Below, in pieces: positions 1 through 7,976 of a stretch of DNA of 8,236 bases. The stretch is from CAG-273 sp963560005 (lineage in GTDB: Bacteria; Bacillota; Clostridia; TANB77; CAG-508), in the NCBI GenBank assembly GCA_963560005.1, contig CAUWNG010000074.1, forward strand, positions 1-8,236, read 5' to 3'. Within the stretch, counting starts at the first letter, position 1, and each line of letters opens with the position of its first letter. Below the pieces are notes generated by a model. That model worked only from the letters and a program-made list of their open reading frames with translations, was not told the origin of the DNA and ran no database searches. Position numbers and translations under genes: made by a program.

Positions 1-78
1 GGGACATTTTCTTATTTCATTACTTAAGACATTATCACATTTCTTTCATAGATATGTTCTTTTTATGCACTTTTTTTG

Positions 79-107
79 TTGATTTTAGTAGATTTTTAAT
101 ATATAAT
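79..107 (+). promoter_or_regulatory. Sigma-A-type promoter of smc
   Basis: A -35 element TTGATT lies at 79-84 and a perfect -10 TATAAT at 102-107, separated by the ideal 17 bases. Transcription would start near 113-115, leaving a leader of about 30 nt before the smc start. The rest of bases 1-78 is AT-rich, and I see no convincing gene tail in it. The elements are seen directly; activity is inferred. Confidence 0.6.
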
Positions 108-129
108 TTAAACATATTATAAATAAGTT

Positions 130-136
130 AGGTGGG
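130..136 (+). promoter_or_regulatory. RBS that fixes the smc start
   Basis: The purine-rich AGGTGGG sits 7 nt before the GTG at 144-146. An in-frame upstream GTG at 132 lies inside this Shine-Dalgarno sequence and has none of its own, so 144 is the better start. It also gives the usual Smc N-terminus, beginning YLKRLELQGFKSF directly after the initiator. Confidence 0.65.
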
Positions 137-143
137 ACAAAAA

Positions 144-3100
144 GTGTATTTAAAAAGATTAGAATTACAAGGATTTAAATCCTTTGCAGATAAAACTATT
201 TTAGAATATAAACCGGGGATTACAGCTGTAATTGGACCAAATGGTTCGGGAAAAAGTAATATATCAGATGCAATTAGATGGGTATTAGGAGAGCAAAGTA
301 TGAAATCTCTTAGAGGTTCAAAATCAGAAGATATAATATTTGCAGGTACTCAAGCTAGAAAATCTTTAGGGTTTGCAGAAGCTTCAATTGTTATAGATAA
401 TACAGATGGAAAATTACCTATAGAATATTCAGAAGTAACAGTAACAAGGAAAATTTTTAGAAGTGGAGAAACAGGTTATTATATAAATAAGACTCCATGT
501 AGATTAAAAGATATTTTAGAGTTATTTATGGATACTGGTATTGGAAAAGATGGATATAGTATTATAGGACAAGGAAAAATAGATGAAATTCTTAGCAATA
601 AATCAGAGGATAGAAGACATATATTTGAAGAAGCAGCAGGAATTGTAAAATATAGAACAAGAAAACAAGAATCAGAAAAAAAATTGGAACAAACAAAATT
701 AAACCTACTTAGAATAAATGATATATTAACAGAGATAGAAGCTAATATTGAACCTTTACATATTCAAGCAGAAAAAGCAAAAGAGTTTTTAAAGCTTAGA
801 GAAGAACTAAAAAATATAGAAGTAGGATTATTTGTGTTTAATATTTCACAATATAAAGAGAAATTGCAACAATTACTTAGTGACGAGGAAATTATAAATT
901 CTCAAAAAGAGCAAGAAGACATGAAAATGCAAAATCTACAAAAAATTAAAGAAGAATTAAAGCAAGAAATAGACAATATTACAGAAAAAATAGAAGAAAT
1001 GCAGAATATAGGTTTTGAAAGTAGCAACAAAATAGAAAGAATAAATTCAGAGATAGGAATTTCAAAAGAAAGAATACAAAATAATGGAATAAATAAAGAA
1101 AGAATAGAAAAGGAAATTATAGAAACAAATTCAAGAATATATGAACTCGAAGAGGAAAGAAAACAAAAAATAGAAAAAAAGACTAATTTAAGTACTAATA
1201 AAGAAAAGTTTGAGAAAGAGCTTAAAGAAAAAGAAAAAGAATTACAAGAATTAACTAAGAATTTAACAGATAAAGAATTAGAAATAGAAGAAAAAAAGAA
1301 GAAAATAGAAAATGATATAGATAATAAGTATGAAATTTCAAATCAAATAAATATGCAAGAAGCAATATATGAAAATTTACAGAAAAGAGAGAAACAATTA
1401 AAAGAAGAAAAAAAGTCTGTAATTTCTGAATTGGATTTAGAAAGAAATAATAAGCAAGAATTATCTCAAGTTTTTTATAACATAGAAAAAAGAAAAGATG
1501 ATGCAGAACAAGAACTAAAAGAAAAAACTAACCAAAAAGATAATTGCATGAATAGAATAAAAGAATTTGATGATGAAATTAATAAATTAAGTTATGAAAT
1601 AAGATTAAAAGATTCAAGATATAAATTTTTAGTTGAAACCGAAAAAGAAAAAGAAGGTTATACCAAAAGTGTAAAGTCTTTATTGCAAGAATGTGAGAAA
1701 GATGAAAAATTAAAAAAAGGCGTGAATGGAATTTTTGCTAATTTAATTTCTGTTGACAAAGATTATGAATTAGCAATAGAAATGTGTTTGGGTCAAACTT
1801 TACAAAATATAGTAACAGATACAGAAGAAGATGCCAAAAAGTTAATAGAGTATTTAAGGGTAAATAATTTAGGAAGAGCATCATTTCTGCCAGTTTCATC
1901 TATAAAAGGAAAAAGATTAGAAAAGGTTATAGAAAATAATGTAGAGGGTGTAGTTGGAATTGCTTCTGATTTAGTAAAATGTGATAAAAAATATGAACAG
2001 ATAGTATTAAATTTATTGGGAAGAACTGTAATTGTTAAAGATATTGATTCTGCAATTGCACTAGCTAAGACTAATTCTAATGCTTTCAGGATAGTAACTT
2101 TAAAAGGTGATATTATAAGCACTTCTGGAGCAATTTCAGGTGGAAGTGTAACTAAAAAAACTGTAAATATAATAGGCAGAAGTAGAGAGATAGATGAATT
2201 AGAAAAATTATTACAAGAATTAAAAAGTAAGTTAAATAAGGTAACAGAAGAAAAAGAAAAATATTCTATATCAATTACAGAAGTAATAGAAGAAACGGCT
2301 AGATTAGAAAAGAATTTACAAGAAATAGATATTTTGTATGCTACTGAAAAACAGAAAATGCTTTCAATAGAAGAAAAAATTTTAAAATTGGAGGAAAGAT
2401 TAAACAGTCAAAAAGAAGAAGAAATTTTAATAGAAAAGCAAAAACAAGAGGCTATTAATTTAAAACAAGAAAAAGAGAAGCAAATAAATAAATTAGACTT
2501 AGAAATAAAAGAACTAAATACTGTTGTAGAACAATTTGCTTTATCAAATAAAGATAATCAAAAATACATAGATGATTTAAATCTTGATATTACTAATTTA
2601 AAAATTTCTGTAAGTTCTTTTGATGAGAGTGGAAATTCTATTGACGAAATATTACAAAGAATAGACCAAGATATACAAAACAACAAACAAAGTATAGAAA
2701 ATAAAAACAATAATTTAAAACAATTAGAATTAGAAAGCAAAGAATTAGAACAAAAAATTTTAGAATTAGAAGAAACAATAGAATCGATAAAAACAGAAAT
2801 TCAAGATAGTAGTAAAGAAATAGAGAAATTAAAAAGCAATAGAGTAGATAAAAATGATAGATTAACAAAATCAGAGAAAGATATTTCGGAAAAACTTTTA
2901 ATACTAGAAGAGTTAAAATCCCAAATTATAAAAATGGATGTAAAAAAGCAAAAAATTAATCAAGATATAGAAGCATTGATAAATAATTTATGGGAAGAAT
3001 ATGAATTAACCCCAAATAATGTAACAGAATATAAAAAACCAGATAATGTAGCAGTTGCTCAGAAACAAGTTAATGAACTTAGAGGAAAAATAAAAGATTT

Positions 3101-3695
3101 GGGTAGTATAAACATAGATTCAATAGAAGAATACAAAAAAACAAAAGAAAGATATGACTTTATGAATGAACAGAGATTAGATTTAGAAAATACTGTAGGA
3201 AAGTTAAGGAAAGTAATCCAAGAAATGACAGAGACAATGAAAGTGCAATTTAAAGAAAAATTTGAAATAATAAATAAAAATTTTAATGAAGTATTTATAG
3301 AATTATTTGGTGGAGGAAAAGCAGAACTTATATTAGAAGATGAGGAAAATATTTTAGAATGTGGTATAGAAATAAAAATACAACCAACAGGTAAAAAATT
3401 GCAAAATATGATGTTACTTTCTGGAGGAGAAAAAGCTTTTACAGCAATAGCATTACTTTTTGCAATATTAAAAATAAATCCTGCACCATTTTGTATTTTA
3501 GATGAAATAGAAGCTGCTCTTGATGATGTTAATGTATATAGATTTGCAGAATATTTAAAAAAATTTAGCAAAGATACACAATTTTTAGTAATAACACATA
3601 GAAAAGGAACTATGGAAGCAGCTGATACTGTATATGGTGTAACAATGGAGGAAAATGGAATAAGTAAGTTATTATCTATAAAATTAGCCTCATAA
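144..3695 (+). CDS. smc: Chromosome segregation/condensation ATPase Smc
   Basis: This is the structural maintenance of chromosomes protein, the DNA-loop-extruding ATPase that works in the cytoplasm with ScpA and ScpB to compact and separate sister chromosomes. From the GTG at 144 it has 1183 residues, close to the family norm of about 1,190. The N-terminal head has a Walker A motif GPNGSGKSN (residues 31-39). A long Lys/Glu-rich coiled coil follows, roughly 150-525. The globular hinge spans about 526-680 and ends in glycine-rich SGAISGGS. A second coiled coil runs to about 1010. The C-terminal head carries the ABC signature LSGGEK (1092-1097), Walker B CILDE (1117-1121) and D-loop ALDD (1125-1128). 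All ATPase motifs are intact and the frame is unbroken. The gene has its own promoter and ends at a shared hairpin terminator. In many Bacillota smc lies between rnc and ftsY; here the downstream neighbour is convergent, so ftsY does not follow. Confidence 0.97.
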   Translation: MYLKRLELQGFKSFADKTILEYKPGITAVIGPNGSGKSNISDAIRWVLGEQSMKSLRGSKSEDIIFAGTQARKSLGFAEASIVIDNTDGKLPIEYSEVTVTRKIFRSGETGYYINKTPCRLKDILELFMDTGIGKDGYSIIGQGKIDEILSNKSEDRRHIFEEAAGIVKYRTRKQESEKKLEQTKLNLLRINDILTEIEANIEPLHIQAEKAKEFLKLREELKNIEVGLFVFNISQYKEKLQQLLSDEEIINSQKEQEDMKMQNLQKIKEELKQEIDNITEKIEEMQNIGFESSNKIERINSEIGISKERIQNNGINKERIEKEIIETNSRIYELEEERKQKIEKKTNLSTNKEKFEKELKEKEKELQELTKNLTDKELEIEEKKKKIENDIDNKYEISNQINMQEAIYENLQKREKQLKEEKKSVISELDLERNNKQELSQVFYNIEKRKDDAEQELKEKTNQKDNCMNRIKEFDDEINKLSYEIRLKDSRYKFLVETEKEKEGYTKSVKSLLQECEKDEKLKKGVNGIFANLISVDKDYELAIEMCLGQTLQNIVTDTEEDAKKLIEYLRVNNLGRASFLPVSSIKGKRLEKVIENNVEGVVGIASDLVKCDKKYEQIVLNLLGRTVIVKDIDSAIALAKTNSNAFRIVTLKGDIISTSGAISGGSVTKKTVNIIGRSREIDELEKLLQELKSKLNKVTEEKEKYSISITEVIEETARLEKNLQEIDILYATEKQKMLSIEEKILKLEERLNSQKEEEILIEKQKQEAINLKQEKEKQINKLDLEIKELNTVVEQFALSNKDNQKYIDDLNLDITNLKISVSSFDESGNSIDEILQRIDQDIQNNKQSIENKNNNLKQLELESKELEQKILELEETIESIKTEIQDSSKEIEKLKSNRVDKNDRLTKSEKDISEKLLILEELKSQIIKMDVKKQKINQDIEALINNLWEEYELTPNNVTEYKKPDNVAVAQKQVNELRGKIKDLGSINIDSIEEYKKTKERYDFMNEQRLDLENTVGKLRKVIQEMTETMKVQFKEKFEIINKNFNEVFIELFGGGKAELILEDEENILECGIEIKIQPTGKKLQNMMLLSGGEKAFTAIALLFAILKINPAPFCILDEIEAALDDVNVYRFAEYLKKFSKDTQFLVITHRKGTMEAADTVYGVTMEENGISKLLSIKLAS

Positions 3696-3723
3696 AAAAA
3701 ATCGAGTTTTACTCGATTTTTTT
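3695..3723. terminator. Bidirectional intrinsic terminator (smc / Mur ligase)
   Basis: Bases 3695-3707 pair perfectly with 3711-3723, giving a 13-bp stem with a TTT loop. Its core is ATCGAGT/ACTCGAT, flanked by A's on the left and T's on the right. Read on either strand the hairpin ends in a run of U, so it can stop smc (+) and the convergent operon (-). It begins on the last base of the smc stop codon. On the minus strand it contains the end of the Mur ligase gene: the stop is at 3711-3709, and the last four residues KKIE are encoded by the stem arm. Confidence 0.88.
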
Positions 3724-5238
3724 ATCTTTATTTTTTTCATATTCTTTTAAATATTTTTCTGCATATTGTGTATCTGTTAAACATTTAACATATTTAGTAC
3801 CATATTTTTGTCTAGTTTCATTTCCTTTTCCTGTGATTAAAACAACACTGTTGGGATTTTCTAAAATAGCTTCTTTTATAGCTTCTCCTCTATCTTCTAC
3901 TATTTTATATTTTCCAGATTCTTTTTTTATATAATTAGAAATTTCTTTGCATATACTAACTGTATCTTCTGGACCAGGATCTTCGGCAGTAAGATAGCTT
4001 ATGTCTGAATTAATTCCTGCAAGAGTTCCTAAATCTCTTCTTCTAATTTGTGCTTTACCACCAGGACAACCAAAAACAGTAACTATTTTTCTATCTGGAT
4101 ATTCTTGTTTAGTAGATTTGTATAATTTTTCAAAACTCAATTTATTATGAGCATAGTCAACTATAACTATTATGCTACCATCTTTACTAGAATGTGATTC
4201 CATTCTGCCACTTGCTCTTGCAATTTTTAGACCATCAAAGATATTTTTATAAGGAATATTCATAGAAACAGCTATAGCAATAGCTGCAAGTGCATTTTCT
4301 ACATTAAATAACCCAGGCATTGTTAAAAGCATGTCCTCATCAAAATAAGGAGTTTTAACTCTAAATTTAATATGATTATGACCTTCCTTTTTTATATTGT
4401 AGCCATATACATTTGCACAAGGAGTTGTACCAAATGTTATTATATTATTACATTTCTGAGCAACTTTTAAAATAATATCAGAATAATCACAATCTAAATT
4501 TACAATGGCAGTTTTTGCTTGATCAAATATTTTTAATTTTGAGTTAAAATAATCTTCAAAATTTGGATGTTCTATAGAACTTATGTGATCTTCCGAAATA
4601 TTTAAAAAAGCGCATATATCGTAAATAATATTGCCTACTCTAGACAATTTTAGGGCTTGACTACTTACTTCCATAACTAAATTTTTTATATTTGAATTTA
4701 CAGCATTTTTTATATGATATTGTAATTCTAAAGATTCAGGGCTTGTAAGAAGAGATTCTTTATTTATTACTCCATCATAAGTATCAATTGATGAAATAAT
4801 AGCTGTATCTTTTTGGTGTAAATCAATCATATAATTATCTAAGATACTTTTAATATAGTAAGCAGTAGTAGATTTTCCCTTTGTTCCAGTAATACCAATC
4901 ATATTTATTTCCTTTGAAGGAAAATCATAAAAAATACATGAAACTAATGCTAAAGCTTGTTGAATATTATTAACAATTATATAAGGAAAATCTTTTCTTG
5001 TAATATTATGTGTTTCAGCAATGTAAATAATTGCTCCTAAATTAATAGCAGAATCTAAGTATTCTGGTTTGTATTTTAAACCTTTACATACAAATAAAGT
5101 GTTTTTAGATACTTCTTTAGAATTATAAGATACCTTATCTATTAGTGTATCTAATACATCAGAATTTGCATTGTATTCAATTAACAAATTATTTTCTTTT
5201 AATTTTTCTATATAATATTTTAATTTATGTTTTTCCAT
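3709..5238 (-). CDS. MurE-type Mur ligase (UDP-MurNAc-tripeptide synthetase-like)
   Basis: An ATP-dependent Mur ligase of the MurE type. The family joins an amino acid to UDP-MurNAc-L-Ala-D-Glu in the cytoplasmic stage of peptidoglycan synthesis. From the ATG at 5238 it has 509 residues, a normal MurE length. It has an N-terminal UDP-binding-type domain (about 30-100) and a P-loop GITGTKGKSTT (115-125). MEVSSQ (189-194) and NISEDH (213-218) follow, then a probable carbamylated lysine K234 in NSKLKIF. GLFNVENALAA (309-319) and GRMES (344-348) precede the C-terminal domain with VDYAH (360-364) and ITGKGNE (468-474). The amino-acid specificity motif, DNPR in diaminopimelate-adding MurE, is EDPG (419-422) here, so meso-DAP is unlikely; L-Lys or another residue is possible. 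It is the last gene of the operon, 16 nt after the racemase. TTG (5286) and ATG (5274, 5250) are in-frame alternatives. ATG 5238 is preferred because AAAGGA (5256-5251) lies 12 nt upstream. It could be a second MurE paralogue rather than the only one. Confidence 0.85.
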   Translation of the reverse strand: MEKHKLKYYIEKLKENNLLIEYNANSDVLDTLIDKVSYNSKEVSKNTLFVCKGLKYKPEYLDSAINLGAIIYIAETHNITRKDFPYIIVNNIQQALALVSCIFYDFPSKEINMIGITGTKGKSTTAYYIKSILDNYMIDLHQKDTAIISSIDTYDGVINKESLLTSPESLELQYHIKNAVNSNIKNLVMEVSSQALKLSRVGNIIYDICAFLNISEDHISSIEHPNFEDYFNSKLKIFDQAKTAIVNLDCDYSDIILKVAQKCNNIITFGTTPCANVYGYNIKKEGHNHIKFRVKTPYFDEDMLLTMPGLFNVENALAAIAIAVSMNIPYKNIFDGLKIARASGRMESHSSKDGSIIVIVDYAHNKLSFEKLYKSTKQEYPDRKIVTVFGCPGGKAQIRRRDLGTLAGINSDISYLTAEDPGPEDTVSICKEISNYIKKESGKYKIVEDRGEAIKEAILENPNSVVLITGKGNETRQKYGTKYVKCLTDTQYAEKYLKEYEKNKDKKIE

Positions 5239-5250
5239 TTGTATAATCAT

Positions 5251-5256
5251 TCCTTT
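5251..5256 (-). promoter_or_regulatory. RBS deciding the Mur ligase start
   Basis: AAAGGA on the minus strand overlaps the racemase stop codon (5257-5255) and precedes the ATG at 5238 by 12 nt, a slightly long spacing. It directly abuts an in-frame ATG at 5250, too close for that codon to use it. The arrangement suggests ribosomes finishing the racemase re-initiate on the Mur ligase. Confidence 0.45.
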
Positions 5257-5947
5257 ATAGTTTGTATATTCCATTACTTCTTTCAATAGATGCTCTAACT
5301 AAGTGGTCCATTGGATCTATAGTTTTTTCATTAAAATCATTTTTGAATTGAGATAATTCTGTACATCCAAGTATAACTAAGTCGCAATTATTTTGATTTA
5401 TAAAGTATTTTAGTACCATCTCAAATTTATTATTGTCATAAATACCATTAGCTTTAGCATCATTATAAATTATTTCCATTATTTTGTCTTGTATTCTACT
5501 TTCTGGTAAATAGTAATTTATATTAAATTTATTAAACCACTTTTGATATAAATTAGAGCTTATAGTTCCTTCGGTTGCCATTAAACCTATTTTTAGTCCA
5601 TTATCTATATTTTTACAAGTTTCTTCAATCATATTGATAATAGGAATTTTAGTAATTTTTTGAATATCTTCTAAAAATGTATGACAGGTATTACACGGAA
5701 TGGCAATATTATTTACACCAACATATTCTAATATTTTTATATCTTCAGAGATTTGATTTAAAAATTCTGACTTTTTATTATTCTTTATAGCATAAGTTCT
5801 ATCCATTAAAGAAGCATGATTTAATATAATCATATCAATATGATCTTGATCTTTATTAGATTTTGTATGTTTTACTATTCTATTATAAAAATTAATAGTA
5901 GCTTCTGGTCCCATACCACCTATAATACCTAATTTATTTTCTTTCAC
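5255..5947 (-). CDS. Aspartate/glutamate racemase family protein (probable aspartate racemase)
   Basis: A cofactor-independent racemase that interconverts L- and D-amino acids by a two-cysteine, two-base mechanism. The 230-residue length fits the family. It opens with LGIIGGMGPEAT (6-17), typical of the aspartate racemase branch. Both catalytic cysteines are present: C85 in PCNTCH (84-89) and C195 in LGCTEL (193-198). The start is GTG at 5947-5945, supported by AGGAG (5958-5954) 6 nt upstream; no closer ATG is needed. It overlaps the end of the ATP-grasp gene by 14 nt, which implies translational coupling, and is followed 16 nt later by the Mur ligase. The likely job is to make D-aspartate for the neighbouring ligase. 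Glutamate racemase (MurI) is less likely because the N-terminal GGMGPEAT block is of the aspartate type, but the substrate is not proven by sequence. Confidence 0.88.
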   Translation of the reverse strand: MKENKLGIIGGMGPEATINFYNRIVKHTKSNKDQDHIDMIILNHASLMDRTYAIKNNKKSEFLNQISEDIKILEYVGVNNIAIPCNTCHTFLEDIQKITKIPIINMIEETCKNIDNGLKIGLMATEGTISSNLYQKWFNKFNINYYLPESRIQDKIMEIIYNDAKANGIYDNNKFEMVLKYFINQNNCDLVILGCTELSQFKNDFNEKTIDPMDHLVRASIERSNGIYKL

Positions 5948-7163
5948 TTTTATCTCCTAAATATTCTTTAAAATTTTTAAATTGACGCAATTGAGATTTT
6001 GCTAATTTAAGTATTCTCATTGGTTTATTATCTCCTTTATAGAATAAAGGATTAACATATTTTTTATTTTTTACTAAGTCTTTCATCTTAGAAACATAGT
6101 TTGGATTTTTAACATAGGTGTATGCTATTTTTAAAGGAATCATTGACCATAAATGTTCGTTATCTGCAATTTTAAAGTTTAAATCCTTATTATAAATGTA
6201 ATCTTCAACAATGTATTTAGCTAAATTGTATCCTGCGCCAGTAACATAAAAGTTACTTCTACCTTGTCTTAAATTAATTTCAAAAACTCTGTAAGAATTA
6301 TCTCTTTCATCATATTTAATATCAAAATTTGAAAAACCAGTATAATTAATTGCTTCTAAAAAGTTTTTTAATTTGTTGGCAAGTTCAATATTACACTCAT
6401 TTATAATTACTGCATGGTTTCCAATTCCGTGTGGAGTATGTTCTTCCAACATAGTATGGCCAAGACACATAAGCTTTACTTTGCCATTTTTATCAGAGTA
6501 TGCAGTCATAACTCTCATATATGTGTCGTCACCAGGAATAAAATCTTGCAATATTAAAGTACCACTATAACCAGCATTATAAATTTCTTTTATAGTTTTA
6601 TTTAATTCATTTTTATTTTTAATTTTATATACTTTGTGTTGTGTTTCAAATTCATGAGCAAAATAATCAACACTATCAGATGGTTTTAATATAATAGGAA
6701 AATCAAAATCTAAAGTAAAGTTTTCTCCCATATCTTTTTTATAAATAAAAGTTTTTGGGTAATCAATATTATATTTATTGCACATTTCGTAAAAACTTTC
6801 TTTTTTAATTAAATTTTCCATTAAATCTTGATTAATGTAAGGAATAATAAAATTTGATTCTAATAAGTCTTTATTTTGAATTATTTGTCTTACATAATTG
6901 TCTCCACAACCAAGCAAAAATATTTTTTTATTAGGATGTTCTTTTGCAAATTTATTAAGAACTTCTACAAAAACTTCCTTTTGATCAATATCAGGCCTTG
7001 CATAGAAGTCAATTATTTTACTATTAAAGCTAGGACCTGAATAAAATTTACCAATAACTTGAGATTTAATTTTAAATTCTTCATGAAAGGCTCTAGCCAT
7101 ACTATATGTATTTATATCACTGCCAAGTAAAACAGCCATAAAATCTTTTTCTACAATTTCCAT
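5934..7163 (-). CDS. ATP-grasp carboxylate-amine ligase, probable D-aspartate ligase
   Basis: An ATP-grasp enzyme that activates a carboxylate as acyl-phosphate and joins it to an amine. With 409 residues and its overall pattern it resembles D-aspartate ligase Aslfm of Enterococcus faecium. That enzyme adds D-Asp through its beta-carboxyl to the side-chain amine of the third stem-peptide residue. It has an N-terminal Rossmann-like part (VLLGSD, 11-16; LLGCGDNY, 83-90). ATP-binding PIILKPS (156-162, K160) and LILQDFIPGDD (203-213) follow, then GFSNFDIKYD (276-285). The metal-binding strand FEINLRQGRSNF (294-305) carries E295 and N297. The C-terminus is Lys/Arg-rich, and no signal peptide or membrane segment is seen. 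The start is ATG at 7163-7161, with GGAGG (7174-7170) 6 nt upstream. It is the first gene of the operon, and the racemase GTG lies within its last codons. The partner racemase is the main support for D-Asp as substrate; other ATP-grasp functions remain possible. Confidence 0.78.
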   Translation of the reverse strand: MEIVEKDFMAVLLGSDINTYSMARAFHEEFKIKSQVIGKFYSGPSFNSKIIDFYARPDIDQKEVFVEVLNKFAKEHPNKKIFLLGCGDNYVRQIIQNKDLLESNFIIPYINQDLMENLIKKESFYEMCNKYNIDYPKTFIYKKDMGENFTLDFDFPIILKPSDSVDYFAHEFETQHKVYKIKNKNELNKTIKEIYNAGYSGTLILQDFIPGDDTYMRVMTAYSDKNGKVKLMCLGHTMLEEHTPHGIGNHAVIINECNIELANKLKNFLEAINYTGFSNFDIKYDERDNSYRVFEINLRQGRSNFYVTGAGYNLAKYIVEDYIYNKDLNFKIADNEHLWSMIPLKIAYTYVKNPNYVSKMKDLVKNKKYVNPLFYKGDNKPMRILKLAKSQLRQFKNFKEYLGDKSERK

Positions 7164-7194
7164 ATAATACCTCCAATTATTAAACTTATTATAT

Positions 7195-7221
7195 ATTATA
7201 CTAATTTTATATAAAATGCAA
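7195..7221 (-). promoter_or_regulatory. Probable promoter of the ligase-racemase-Mur ligase operon
   Basis: On the minus strand a perfect -10 TATAAT lies at 7200-7195, about 20 nt upstream of the GGAGG of the ATP-grasp gene. The -35 is weak: TTGCAT (7221-7216) with a 15-base spacer, or TACTTG (7224-7219) with 18. A single promoter here would serve all three genes, since no terminator or gap exists between them. Confidence 0.45.
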
Positions 7222-7232
7222 GTATTTTAAGG

Positions 7233-7254
7233 CATACTCTAAGGGAGAAGTATG
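7233..7254. repeat. Inverted repeat in the divergent control region
   Basis: CATACT (7233-7238) is the reverse complement of AGTATG (7249-7254). The pairing extends inward by CT/AG with one bulged A. It lies between the divergent ATP-grasp operon and ytaF, upstream of both, and has no T-run, so an operator is more likely than a terminator. The left arm with its flank (CATACTCTA) also fits the CATAnnnTA form of mother-cell sporulation -10 elements, but no clear -35 partner is visible. The TATACT at 7265-7270 is another possible -10 for ytaF. Confidence 0.35.
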
Positions 7255-7302
7255 TTGTAACATTTATACTAAATTTACATAAAATATAAAGAGGTGCATT
7301 TT

Positions 7303-7926
7303 ATGATTTTAACATTGATGTTACTTGCTTTATCTACAAGTATAGATTCAATAGGAATAGGGCTAACTTATGGTGTAAGGAGTATAACTATTTCAAGACA
7401 AGCTAAAATTATACTTTTTATTATTTCATTAGTAATATCTAGTATTTCAATATTTATAGGGAATACTTTAAGTACTATGCTTAATAAGGAAATAACAGAT
7501 ATAATAGGAAGTTGTATATTATTTTTAATAGGAATAATAATTCTTGTGCAAACTCTAAAAAGAGAAAATCGACATGAGAAAAGAGTATATAAATTATTTA
7601 TTAGATTTTTAGGTATAACAATACAAATAATAAAAGATCCAGTTAGTTCAGATTTTGATAATTCAAAAAAGATAGATAGCAAAGAAGCTATATATTTAGG
7701 AACAGCACTATCATTAGATTCATTTAGTGTAGGAATAGGTGCTGGAATGTGGGGGAGTGTTTTAATAATATTTCCAGTAACAGTTTCACTATTTCAAATA
7801 ATATTTTTATCATTGGGAAGAAATATAGGAGAAAAGCTAAATAAAAAAATACATATCTCTAGTAAAGTATGGAGTATATTTTCAGCAGTGTTATTAATAT
7901 TAATTGGAATTGTAAGATTGATCTAA
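7303..7926 (+). CDS. ytaF: Sporulation membrane protein YtaF (MntP-like family)
   Basis: A small polytopic inner-membrane protein related to the MntP manganese-exporter fold. The YtaF branch is found in endospore formers, and its transported substrate, if any, is not established. From the ATG at 7303 it has 207 residues. About six membrane segments are seen, near 1-22, 35-55, 66-84, 127-147, 151-172 and 188-206. The two halves each carry the family signature: STSIDSIGIGLTYG (11-24, D15) and LSLDSFSVGIGAG (136-148, D139), a sign of internal duplication. The cytosolic loop has the YtaF-type stretch KDPVSSDFDNSKKIDSKEA (111-129). The start is set by AGAGGTG (7290-7296), 6 nt upstream. A GTG inside that RBS at 7294 would add three residues and is rejected. 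It is divergent from the peptidoglycan operon, and no clear terminator follows it. Confidence 0.88.
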   Translation: MILTLMLLALSTSIDSIGIGLTYGVRSITISRQAKIILFIISLVISSISIFIGNTLSTMLNKEITDIIGSCILFLIGIIILVQTLKRENRHEKRVYKLFIRFLGITIQIIKDPVSSDFDNSKKIDSKEAIYLGTALSLDSFSVGIGAGMWGSVLIIFPVTVSLFQIIFLSLGRNIGEKLNKKIHISSKVWSIFSAVLLILIGIVRLI

Positions 7927-7976
7927 GTTATAAAAGAAAAGTACAACATAAACTTTCCACAATTTGCAAAGATTAT

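Noticed and set aside
3..122. Open plus-strand frame at the left edge that could be the tail of an upstream gene
   Set aside because: It is Phe/Leu/Ile-rich, has no recognisable motif and runs through the smc promoter; a T-rich stretch stays open by chance.
1793..3571. Minus-strand ORFs inside smc (60-170 codons)
   Set aside because: They run antisense to a clearly coding frame, lack RBSs, and show only low-complexity Leu/Ile/Phe/Ser-rich translations produced by the coiled-coil codons.
5236..5286. TTG at 5286 or ATG at 5274 as the Mur ligase start
   Set aside because: These lie within the racemase coding end without a usable Shine-Dalgarno sequence, and the extra residues are not part of the Mur ligase domain; ATG 5238 has AAAGGA upstream.
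6373..6570. Plus-strand 65-codon ORF inside the ATP-grasp gene
   Set aside because: It is antisense to a conserved coding region with no RBS or recognisable motif.
7368..7682. Minus-strand 104-codon ORF inside ytaF
   Set aside because: It is antisense to the ytaF frame; its hydrophobic look comes from the membrane segments of ytaF.
7933..7957. Hairpin AAAGT...ACTTT after ytaF as its terminator
   Set aside because: The stem is only 5 bp, the loop is long, and CCACAA follows instead of a T-run.
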